From NCBI RefSeq assembly GCF_000711695.1, contig NW_013547021.1, positions 372,001-436,000 of the forward strand: a stretch of DNA of 64,000 nt, in the 5' to 3' direction. Source of the DNA: Tilletiaria anomala UBC 951 (taxonomy: Eukaryota > Basidiomycota > Exobasidiomycetes > Georgefischeriales > Tilletiariaceae). Positions 23,026 through 32,426 of this stretch are shown here, piece by piece. The position numbers were made by a program, and so were the translations under genes. The notes beneath the pieces are model-generated. The model had not been told where the DNA came from, searched no databases, and saw nothing but the letters and a program-made list of their open reading frames with translations. Each line of letters begins with the position of its first letter. Positions within the stretch are counted from its first letter, which is position 1.

Positions 23026-25247
23026 TTACACCGCGTTGGGCCCCTTGTCAAATCGAACCGGCTGTCCGGGCCTTCCTTCGGACATGAGAACGACTGCATA
23101 CTTGCCAGAGATTCTCCAGCCAGGCTCCTCCTGATCCAACCTCTGAGCGATGGCGTTATCGACGCCAACGACGACGTCCGACTTGATCGTCCTCAGGGAA
23201 ATCACGGGTGGCGCGCCGTCCTCGCTTGCGAGCGGGCCGATGGCAATGTCAAAGGGCGTGTCACTGGGACTGCACGGAGTGAGCAGGGATGAACAGGGCC
23301 GCTGCATCAGTAAAATGTTGAGGGACAACCGCTTAGCATTGTTCCATGAGCGACTTACGCTTGGCAATCGTAAGTCAGCTTTCGGTGGTTCAGATCGCCC
23401 TTGAAGAAGACGCAGTCCGAGTCGGCAAGGTGCAAGAACAGGTCAGGTGCCTGTGTACACAGAATAACAACTCGTCAGATGTCGGGAATGACGCAGTGAC
23501 AACCCTCGCCTCGCGTGCACGTAGCCGCTGCTCACCTCGCCCGAGATGGACCAGAAGGTGTAGCCCTTGGATTTAAACAGAATCAAAAGGCAGTGCAGAT
23601 TGGGTCAGCAATTGGGAACTAAAAGCCACTCGTAGACTGCTGTAACCTGCGCATCAGAAGCGCAGATAGCTGGCATTGGTACTCACAGTGCACCAGAATG
23701 GATGTTGCTCATAGATCCACTTGCCCTGCCTGACATAGCTCTGCCATCTCTGACCCAGAGACTTGAGCGAAGCGAGCTCGGCGTCGGTACCGTTGGGGAA
23801 AAGGCTTCCGTAGACCATGGTATTGATGAGCCAGTCAAAGTCCTTGCGCGTGACGTCAGATACAAACCAGGGCAGGCGCTTGCCGTGGAACCGGACCTCG
23901 GATGCGATGCCCGACTGGATTAGCCAGTCGGCATAGACCATGTCGCAGTACAGCTCGAAACCTGCACATACACACATACAATAGTTTGACCATGAGGTGA
24001 GATGCGCTGCTCTGATGACGAGGGCGGAATGCACTCACCGGCATTGTCCAGAACAAAGTCAATGCGTCCATTTTTCATCTTGCCAAGCAAGCTCCACAGC
24101 TGCTCGAGGTGGTTACCAAGGATGTTCTTTTCTGTGTCTGCCAGGTGTTCCCCTCCGGTGGACTGCAAGTTTCTGATGTCTTCCTCGGTCATGTTGATCA
24201 GCAGTGACAAGTCGGTCTGCGAGTAGAGCGATGAAGAAGGTCATGTTTCAGAAGTATTTAGAATCTGCTTGGGTGAACGCGACTCACAGCGTTACCCCAG
24301 AGCGAGACTTGCGTCAGCTCGTGGAAGAGGAGCTGTTTGGCCTTTGACTTTTCATCTCTTGTCGCGCCAGGCTCGTGCTGGAACGGCTCTGCGAATCTAG
24401 TTGAAAGCTCGAACACTGCCTGACTGGAACGCGAAAAGGTATCGCACTTTTGCCTGAAGAAGACGTCGTAATCCTTCCAGTACTTTGACACGCTGAAGCA
24501 CTCGTGTAGACGGCGGTACTTGTACGCCTCGGCGAAGAGCCAAGGTGCGTTCATGAATGTCTTGCCTGTAGCGTTGTTTGTTTATGGGCAAGAGCGTGCA
24601 CAGGAAGAGGAGGGGTGAGCCTGATACCATCAACTCGGCGAAATCGAGCCCGCTCACCTCGGAAGAATTTGGCAATCTCTTTGTTCCACAGGGATACATC
24701 AGCTTCCGAATCATCAATGATCGGCCTACAAAAAAAGTTTAAACGCTTCAGTCAGCAGCCGGCGCCAATCCACGGGGGCGACCGAAAGGTCTACTCGCAC
24801 CTAAGCTTGGCGTTGTTGTTCAAATCCTTCATGAGCTGGTTCATCCGACTGACGCACGCAGCCAAGTCGGTGATCTTGTCTTCGTCGTGCTGTTCGTTAA
24901 GCGTGCGGATCGTATCGTCGATCGCCTTGCCCAAGATCGTCGGGAGACGCTTGCCCATCGTCTCGTGGGCAAAAGAGAACTCGTGGTAGCCTCTGTATGC
25001 GGGCCATGGCGGGTTGTTGGGATCCACGCGCGATGGAGTTCGTGGAGTGTCGCGCTGATCAATCGAGACCAGGGCGAAGAAGGGAGGTCAGCCGAGGGAC
25101 GAGATGAATAGCGCTCTCGCTCACGCTCCCTCCTACGAATGCCCGCATCCGACTCACATCAGGAAGAATCTTCTTAGGCGGCAAGTTGCCCAAGTTGAGC
25201 ACCGTGCGAGCTGCCGGTCGGGCAGAAGGGTGTGATTTATCGGTCAT
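23026..25247 (-). CDS. DUF89 metal-dependent phosphatase / ARMT1-like protein
   Basis: This is a DUF89-family protein (yeast YMR027W/Hrt2, human ARMT1), a class of metal-dependent damage-control phosphatases for sugar phosphates; human ARMT1 is also reported to methylate PCNA. Nine minus-strand exons (25247-25158, 25054-24801, 24725-24658, 24565-24288, 24216-24039, 23961-23687, 23565-23536, 23450-23359, 23269-23026) join in phase to 502 residues. Typical blocks are FSFAHETMGKRLPTILGKAI, IIDDSEADVSLWNKEIAKFF, SLWGNATDLSLLINMTEEDI, DFVLDNAGFELYCDMVYADW, PWFVSDVTRKDFDWLI, FLHLADSDCVFFKGDLNHRK and IKSDVVVGVDNAIAQRL. The DN, SD and KGDLN blocks hold the metal and phosphate ligands known for the family. 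Exon 7 is only 30 nt (GYTFWSISGE). The ATG at 25247 precedes a family-like start; another in-frame start lies 54 nt upstream. Confidence 0.88.
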
Positions 25248-25999
25248 GGTGTGGCTCACAAGCACTTGCTTCGTTTCCAAGAGCTGTTCAGAGGCGAACA
25301 AACAAAGGAGTAGTGGGGCGATGAAGAGGGTGACTTCCTTCCAAAGTGAAGGATTCCAACGTGAGCGGCCCTTTTATTAGTCGTTGATACACTGTGGAGA
25401 CCTTCGTGCTCTACGAAGCCTTTCATCGGCGATTGCAATATGCTGCGAGACTGTTGGACAGTGCATAGAATGGACGCTGGGTGAACAGAAACGATGTGAT
25501 CGAGAGCCTTGTCCTTCGCAAGCAGTTGGTGAAACGCATTGGCACTCTCTTGACGGCAGGCGGGGCACCACAACAGAGCGAGTCAGACTCTGCACGGGGG
25601 CAAGCCGCCCGCAGGCAGCCCCCCCCCTCCAGCGGAGCGCGCCAGGCGTGTCCCTGATGCAAGGTCCGTGCGCAGTATGCAGATTGCAGGCATTCGGATA
25701 GCTAGGATCCACAAGGAGGTGGTTTTTACAATCGAGAGAACACCAATGACTTATTGGAAAGACGCCGATGCGGTCATGTCTATGTCACTGTCCACAACGT
25801 CCCACTTCAACCTCTGTACAGATGCTCCAAATTCTAGCACGTCAAGAGGCAGCGTGTTCAAGTGTTATATAAACATGCTTACTATACGGGTTGAGGGCAC
25901 GTAAATCCGGCCTCCCTTGCAAGCGGTGTCCGTCGTTCTCCCTGTTCTCCATTACAATGGGCGCCGCGTCTGTCTACCCTACCTTTCTCCCCGCGCGAC
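25248..25999. other. Gap upstream of the DUF89 gene
   Basis: This is the 5' region of the DUF89 gene plus the 3' region of the uncertain small gene. A run of nine Cs lies near 25620. Nothing else can be supported. Confidence 0.3.
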
Positions 26000-26403
26000 T
26001 TGGCTCCAAGAGCTCTTGAACTTCTTGCCTGCCTTCATGTTGGACAGAATGAAAAGAACACTAGCGACAACGCTGATTAGCACAATTTTTGCTGCATGTG
26101 CAGACGCGAGCGCATTGCAATTGCCGCGGTTGCGACGTGGAGACCTAGCGGGGCAGGCGCTGCGGAACAAGAGTTGATGCAACAAGCTTCAGCGATTCGC
26201 TTTTTCGAACCAAGCTGTGCAAGTATGCTCGTACTTCGCGAAGGAGATACTCACAGAGGATGACGGCTCCAATTTGTCTGATAGCATTGACGAGTGTGTC
26301 GAAGATCGCTTTGATCGCATTAATGGATAGTGCCAAATGGCAACAATGATGTTAACAAGTCCCTGGATCAGGTCGGTGATTCCGCTAACGAGAGACGAGT
26401 TGG
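26000..26403 (-). pseudogene. Possible small membrane protein gene with an unresolved frame change
   Basis: An ATG at 26405-26403 (minus strand, ATG GCC AAC) opens MANSSLVSGITDLIQGLVNI followed by IVAIWH. The adjoining frame continues the same amphipathic pattern as LSINAIKAIFDTLVNAIRQI and ends at a gtgagt donor. A later stretch, about 26110-25998, reads AKIVLISVVASVLFILSNMK and GKKFKSSW before a stop. This layout (helical Ile/Leu/Val segments, one terminal membrane span, Lys-rich tail) resembles small orphan membrane proteins that I recall from fungi. No intron reconciles the first two frames, so the gene may be broken, have an odd splice site, or contain a sequence error. Family and function are unknown. 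Confidence 0.3.
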
Positions 26404-26407
26404 CCAT

Positions 26408-26944
26408 ACATGTTTCTCTGCTATGCTCGCCTGGTGAATTATGTAGAATTTGTTGCTCGCTGTATCTTCACATAAGTGGATGCATCTGTTCGCGTGACCA
26501 GAGATTCGGCGAATCCACAAAGCCTCTTTTGTATCCTTGCTCGACATATGTGAGGCAGTGCTGGGGCAATGAAGGAGTCACGACTCGGCCCTGTGTTCAA
26601 TACGGCACGCACTACTTAGTCCCCGCCTGCTCGCGAAAGAGTGACGTTGATTCAAGCGCACGACGTTGATTCAAGCGCAAAAAGCGACGTCAGCCCTGTA
26701 CTGGTCTCCATGTGTGGCTCCTCCATCATCACTCAAAGACGCCCTTTAAGCAGACCACTCGCTACACACAAGCAGGAGTAACATGATTCACCAAAAGCTC
26801 CGCGCTCGGGCGCACGAATTTCTTTCTCATTCGCATTTACGGGCGGCTTTTAGACCAACTACAATCACGCTGGCGCGAACCAGTGGGCATTTGCTATCCA
26901 TTTCGCCTTCGGCCCACATGCTAAATTTCTCTCTCTATTTGAGT
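26408..26944. other. Gap with a short tandem direct repeat
   Basis: A 537-bp stretch that holds the promoter of the uncertain small gene and the 3' end of the Mn-SOD gene. It contains the duplication listed at 26642-26680. No coding sequence is seen. Confidence 0.35.
26642..26680. repeat. Two-copy direct repeat, about 19 bp
   Basis: The unit cgacgttgattcaagcgca is present as an adjacent second copy after tgacgttgattcaagcgca; a third partial gcgacgtc follows at about 26685. It is too short to call an element. It could be a tandem duplication or a paired binding site. Confidence 0.7.
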
Positions 26945-27963
26945 TCAGGCGGACGTCATCCTCTTTTCTGCCTCCTTGAAGTTTATTACATCCCTGCGGA
27001 GCGCGAAGTGAGCGTCAGTAAGTCGACAAGCGCCCGCAAAAGGAACCACCGGGAGGCAGGCTGTACGCAAACCCACCAGATGGCCTTGAAGTAGTCGGCC
27101 TTGACGTTCTGGTACTGCAAATAGTAAGCGTGCTCCCACGCGTCGATGCCGATGAGTGGGATGTGGGCTAAGAGGGCATGATAATCAAGATATCAAGGTA
27201 GAATCAGCGAATGTTTCCCTCCAACAGCTTGCTAGGCTTAGGACTCACTGATGAGAGGGTCTTGGTTGGCCGTAGTGACGATGTCCAGCTTGCCCTTCTC
27301 CTTGTCGTAGCCGAGCCACCCCCATCCGGAGCCCTGGATGCCCGCGAGTGCTGTGTTCATCTTGCTCTTCAGGCCATCCAAGCTGCCAAAGTCCTTCTCG
27401 ATCTGCTGCTGCAGAGGACCAGCGCTGAGCTCTCCTCCACCTTGCTTGGGAGGAGCCAGGTTGGTCCAGAACAGAGAGTGGTTCAGGTGACCACCGCCGT
27501 TGAAGTTGAGCGCCTTTTGGGTTGCGATCGCCTTCTTGACATCCTTCTTGGCCAGCGCATCGCTCATCGCCTCTTCGGCCGCGTTCAGATTGGTGACGTA
27601 TGTGTTGTGGTGCTTCTGGTGGTGCAGCTGCATGATCTGCGCGCTGATCGCGGGCTCGAGCGCCTGCATTGCGGAAAGCAAAACACCCAGGTGCAAACAA
27701 GAACCCAAGTCGCCGCACAAGTAATGCAAGAACGATAAGTGTGTGAGGCATACAATAACGTTCGTGAGTCTCCTTTCCAATGAGCTTTAACTGATTGTAT
27801 CCGAAGCATATACACCAGTCCCTTCACTTACACCGAAATCGTACGGAAGGTCGGGCAGAGTATGCTTGCTGCGAACAGCCATAGCGACACCAGCCCTGCG
27901 GGCAGGCGCACTTGCGCGGACAGCGCCGGCCACGGTCGAGCGGGTCAGAGCAGTGCGGACCAT
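26945..27963 (-). CDS. SOD2: Mitochondrial manganese superoxide dismutase
   Basis: This matrix enzyme converts superoxide to hydrogen peroxide and oxygen. Minus-strand exons 27963-27832, 27663-27249, 27167-27077 and 26993-26945 give 228 residues. The N-terminus [18 protein letters not shown] is an Arg/Ala-rich presequence. The mature part starts [16 protein letters not shown]. Metal ligands sit in [27 protein letters not shown] and [10 protein letters not shown]. The manganese-type motifs [10 protein letters not shown] and NQDPLI are present. The short last exon gives [15 protein letters not shown]. Phases 0, 1 and 2 agree at the three joints. The gene is divergent from the methionine aminopeptidase, with 544 bp between start codons. 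Confidence 0.95.
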
Positions 27964-28507
27964 CGTTACTTGAATATCTCGTCTTGCTGTGCGTATGCAG
28001 TGCTGAGATGATCTACGAGTCGTCAAGATCCAGGATCTGGACACCACGCCTGGTAGGTGAGAAGTAAGAGGTGGAGTGCAATTCTCATCCCAGATCGATG
28101 ATGAAGTCATTGATTCTCACCGACTCTCGACGAGACGATGTGGCCGCTGTGCTGGGACGGGACCCGTCCAGCGTCCCAGAGGTGCCAGCGCGCTCTCTCT
28201 CTCCTCGCCTCACTCGCTTTCTAATCTCGCCCCCTTGCGTGTTCATCGCAAGTTCTCAAGTTTCGGTGCAACCTTTTTTTTCTTTCGACGCCTCCCAAGT
28301 TCACGCAGCACGCTGCAGCTCGTGACTGTGCGGTGCTCGCACTGGCGCCACATTTTGTATTTTACCATAGCCTTTTCATGCACTCTAGGTCATCTCACTT
28401 CGCAGTCTTTGCAGCATCTTTCTGGTTGTTCATGCTGGGGAGCTCAACTCAACCGACAGCCTTCCAAGTCATCATCCTCGGCACGCGCACCCATTGGACT
28501 CACAGCA
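27964..28507. promoter_or_regulatory. Divergent promoter region, Mn-SOD and methionine aminopeptidase
   Basis: This 544-bp stretch separates two genes whose products are both probably mitochondrial. It has long pyrimidine-rich runs on the plus strand (about 28190-28310, ctctctctctcctcgcctca). No specific operator can be named. Confidence 0.45.
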
Positions 28508-29925
28508 ATGTCAGCTGCAGCCGATCCCCTCTCCCTGCAGGAAGGCGGCACATCATATGACCCTTTCCCCACCTTTAAGTACTCCGGGCCCCTTCGGCCT
28601 GCCTACCCGCTCTCGCCCAAGTCAAAAGTACCCTCGCACATTGTCAGACCCAACTATGCGCGCGAATCGGTGAGCATAATTTCCAGAGAAGGCATCAGGC
28701 TGCAGTGGGATATGTGGTACGAGGTGCGCACCTGCTCGCATTTCTTTTCCATGTGCAGGTGTCTGTTTTGCGACGACGGCTCCAATGTTCCAACGGGGTG
28801 ATCGCGAACATTAACTTGGATGCTGATACGTGCTGGTCGCTTGTCGAAGTTTTTTCAAAGCAAGAACATCAAGATTAACAGCAAAGAAGAGCAAGAAGGT
28901 GTACGCAAAGCTGCTATTGTGAGCGTTGCACAGTACAGCTTGTCATGCGCTGGCGTGGTCGATACTAAATACCTTCTTGTCACGCACTATCGCTTATTAA
29001 GCTCGCCCGAGAGGTCCTCGACATCTGCGGTGCAGCGGTACGACCGGGGATCACAACGGATGAAATCGACCGGATATGCGTCGAGGAAGCGATCAAGCGC
29101 GACTGCTACCCATCGCCTTTGGGGTACCATGGCTATCCAAAGAGCATCTGCACGTGAGTGTGGATAGTGCAGAGCGACAAGTACACACACGTGTTGAATC
29201 ACTTGGGACCGTTCTTCAGATCAATAAATGAGGTTATCTGCCACGGAATCCCCGACCAGACCGTCCTCAAAGATGGAGACACGATCAATCTGGATGTGAC
29301 GCTGTTTCACAAAGGCTTTCATGGCGACTTGTAAGTCAAGCTTTACTTGTCTGTCGTTTCACACAATTTTGCTTACTGACTCGTTGCCGTCCCCATCGGT
29401 AATAGGAATGCCACCTACGCAGTTGGCGAGAAGGCGCGAGAGAATGCAGACGCCATGAAGCTCATCAAGACCGCTCGAGCCTGTCTCGACGCGGCGATAT
29501 CCCTATGCGGACCCGGCATCCCCTATGGTGCGATTGGGCATGTGATTCAGCCACTCGCTGAAGCACAGGGGTGCGCAGTGGTGAAGAACTATACCGGCCA
29601 CGGCATTGGCCGTTACTTCCACGGTTCGCCGACCGTCTTCCATCACAAGACCAAAAAGGCATATGGCGTGATGCAGCCGGGACATATTTTCACAATCGAG
29701 CCAATGCTAAACTTGGGCGACAAGTGGCAGGATCTCAGTTGGCCGGACGACTGGACCGTCACGACAACCGACGGCGCGTGGTCTGCCGCCGCGGAAGAAA
29801 CGTTGCTCATCACGGAGAATGGCGTCGAGGTGCTCACCGCGCAAGGTGGACCAAGGAAGTACGACACGACGAAGCGCAGGCAGGCGTGGGCTGTGCAGCA
29901 GCAAGCCCAATCAAAGGCCAAGTGA
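28508..29925 (+). CDS. Methionine aminopeptidase type I, organellar-like
   Basis: The protein removes the initiator methionine. Exons 28508-28669, 28850-28918, 29002-29153, 29220-29330 and 29406-29925 give 337 residues. It starts with a short segment resembling the front of MetAP1 ([20 protein letters not shown]) but lacks the Cys/His zinc finger of cytosolic MetAP1. The motif [20 protein letters not shown] matches bacterial and mitochondrial enzymes better than the cytosolic YYNFPKSCCTSVNE. Metal ligands are visible: both aspartates in [15 protein letters not shown], His in [14 protein letters not shown], Glu in FTIEPML and Glu in AAAEETLLI. The last motif normally reads QFEHT; here Gln, Phe and His are replaced while the metal-binding Glu is kept. 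The exon 1/2 joint is the least certain, because the intron is longest there (180 nt). Confidence 0.85.
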
Positions 29926-30347
29926 AATGTTGCATCGTTTATCCACGCTTGAACTTTAAAACTGCTCGTCTGAGCGCCAACCCATTTCTCTGAGGCGCAT
30001 GTGGTGCAGCAAATGTTCTGAAAGAAGGCGGGGAGGTGATATTACAAACACGGACTTTCTCCGAGTACGAGCGGTTGACGTGCGTCATGCTGACTTCGTA
30101 CAAGTACAATGTCAGGAGGGTGGAACAAGTTAAAGACAAAGTAGTATGTGGGTTGCTCGCAGCGCTCAGCGGCAAAGCAAGCGAGCGTGTCGTGATTGGT
30201 AGCAGTGGTGGGGTCTGCAAGAGGGAGTGATCCGGAACAAGTGCAGGTAGGCCCATATGCGCTTCCGCCGATTGTGATCCGCCTTGTTGCCTGGGCTGTT
30301 GCATGGTAGCAACTAGAGTGGGCGAAGCGCTGCAAGGGTCGCAGGTC
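29926..30347. other. Convergent gap, MetAP and Nhp6
   Basis: 422 bp of 3' flanking sequence for two converging genes. No gene, repeat or structured RNA can be supported. Confidence 0.35.
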
Positions 30348-30940
30348 TTAGGCACGTGCTGCCTTCTCCCTCTCGTGACGCGCCTTGTCCGCATCGGCTT
30401 GCGCAACATATGGCCTCTTCTGGTCGTCGGTCATCTGCTTCCACTTTGCACCGAGAAGACGCCCCACGTCACCTGCATAGTATCAACGAAAGGGATTTGA
30501 CCGGACAGCGTTGCCACATAGCGAACAATACGGCGCGGTGATTGTGTCGGGGAAAGACATGGGCGGCAAGGAGAGATGCGTTGGCAGAGAAAACACGGTC
30601 AGCGCACGAATGTGCATCGGAGACGCATGTGGGCGCGCTTCTGCAGGCACCGACAGCTAAAGCAAGCATACAGGATCAAGGCGCGCGCATGCCTCTCGCA
30701 ATGATGTTGAATTGCAACAGTCGCGCCCACACGGTACCAGAGATGCATTCTTGTCCTTTCCTACGGTTCAACAAACTCACCAAAGCCAGCCTCTGGGTTC
30801 TCGAGCTTGACCTGTTCGCGCTGCGCTTGGCTGAAGTACATGTATGCAGAGAGAGGCTTCTTGATTGCGTTCGGGTCCTTGGATTTCTTGGTCTTCCGAG
30901 TAGTAGACGACGCAACCTTTGCATTTGCTTTTGGCGCCAT
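30348..30940 (-). CDS. NHP6: Nhp6-type HMG-box chromatin protein
   Basis: This is a small abundant nuclear protein that bends DNA and assists FACT. Exons 30940-30781 and 30472-30348 give 94 residues, the usual Nhp6 size. A basic N-terminal tail (MAPKANAKVASSTTRKTKKS) precedes one HMG box: DPNAIKKPLSAYMYFSQAQR, then GRLLGAKWKQMTDDQKRPYV and ADADKARHEREKAAR. The splice joint falls in the GFG/DVGRLL turn in phase 1. The single intron is 308 nt, long compared with most in this window. Confidence 0.95.
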
Positions 30941-32426
30941 TTTGAACGGCTGTATGCGCGTCAAACGGGTTAGAGGGAGCAAAATATTTCAAGCGTCAGT
31001 CTTGGTTTCTATATTGCCATGGAGGACAAGAAAGCCGCGAGTGTGCGATACGTGCTGCCGGAAAGCCCATCATGACGAACCCAAACGACACGTCTCGATT
31101 GCTGCGAGGTAGCATCAACGCGTCCCGGAAAAGCCCTGGAACCCCAGCAGGTCTGGAAAACGCGTTTACGGCGTCTTGGGGGAGGAGGCAGCCCTATGGC
31201 GGCTTCGGAACGCGTGCAGCGGGCCCCGTGGAGCCAGCAGAATATACTCACATTCTGTTGACAAGCAAACGCGATGGAATGCGTGATTTGATGGCATCAA
31301 CAGAGGTCAATACGGGCGTTTATATGGCTCAGTCAGTGGGGACCAATTGTGGAAAGAGAGGGACTCATGCTTACCTTGACTATACGGTGTGGGATGCTTG
31401 GATTTGCTATGAGCTGTGTCTTTGTGTTGGTCTCTCTGGCTGCGGCGTGGTAGTGGCAGTTGTGGGTGACTGGGTGGGCGGATGAGTTTTGGCAGGGGAG
31501 ACAATATGGGCGACTGGTGGGTGAGATGCGCGGATGGTTCTGCCAGCGACGGTTTGACTGCGCTCGATTGTCAAAGGCCAAGCGGCAAGGCGACAGATTG
31601 AGGGAGGGAGGGCCTAGGCCGTTCCGCCCCAGCCCCACCGCATGCGCCCTGTGTACGGGTGAAGTGACTCGAAATGGAAACACGGCGCCGAGTGGCGTCC
31701 AACGAGGACCACGCCAGCAGGGTGGCTCAAAATCCGGAATAATACGGGGAAACGCGTCTCGATTCCGGGTCTCGTTCTTGCGTTAACTCGGTTGCAATGG
31801 GGACTTTGGCTCGGCCCCTGGAAAAGCCTCTGGTATCTCCGCGACCCTCGGCGTGATCCCCGAAGGTATTGGATTCTCACGGGCCACACGCCTTCTGCAC
31901 CGGAAAATTGGGGGATGATGTCGAGAGAGGGTCGGCAAAGATGTCTTGTCTGCTGTGGCTTGAGCCACCAATTTTATGCTGGGCCGCCGGCCCCCTTCGC
32001 ATAGTCAAATACTAGCATTGAGAGTGTTCTGCACTGCGATGCTGCCGTGCCCGAGGATCAGGCGAGGAGCCCCGCCCGCCCCACCCTTGTAACCTTTGGT
32101 CCTCATGCCATGGGGCTCTGGACTTGCGCCTTGCGGCACCAACCCGTTATGGACTTTGGGGCAGCTCTATGGACCCAAGGGAGTTAAGACGATGACGAAC
32201 GCGCGTCAATGACATCTTTGCGTCCCTTTAACTCATGCAGTCTCGTTCACTACAGTCGGAAAACGGCTTCGCACGGCGCTGAGGACAAACTCGAGCACAG
32301 TCTTGTCCTGCGTGCTTGACCAGGCTTGAGCTGACCATTGTTCCTCGTCGTTTGGTCTCTTGAAATAGGGACGTTCTCCCTGCCTAGCTACGCTCCCTGT
32401 AGGTCCATCACAATCCTCTACATGAG
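30941..32426. other. 1.5-kb gap between Nhp6 and the decarboxylase
   Basis: Divergent 5' space of both genes. Short open frames have no supporting motifs or splice sites. The stretch near 31940-32160 is G/C-rich with repeated ggcc and cccc runs. No gene is called. Confidence 0.35.

Noticed and set aside
27211-27751. Long open frames on both other frames across Mn-SOD exon 2
   Set aside because: They are shadows of a highly biased coding exon. The SOD frame alone carries the metal ligands.
30473-30780. Possible snoRNA in the long Nhp6 intron
   Set aside because: I could not find paired C and D boxes or an H/ACA fold by eye.
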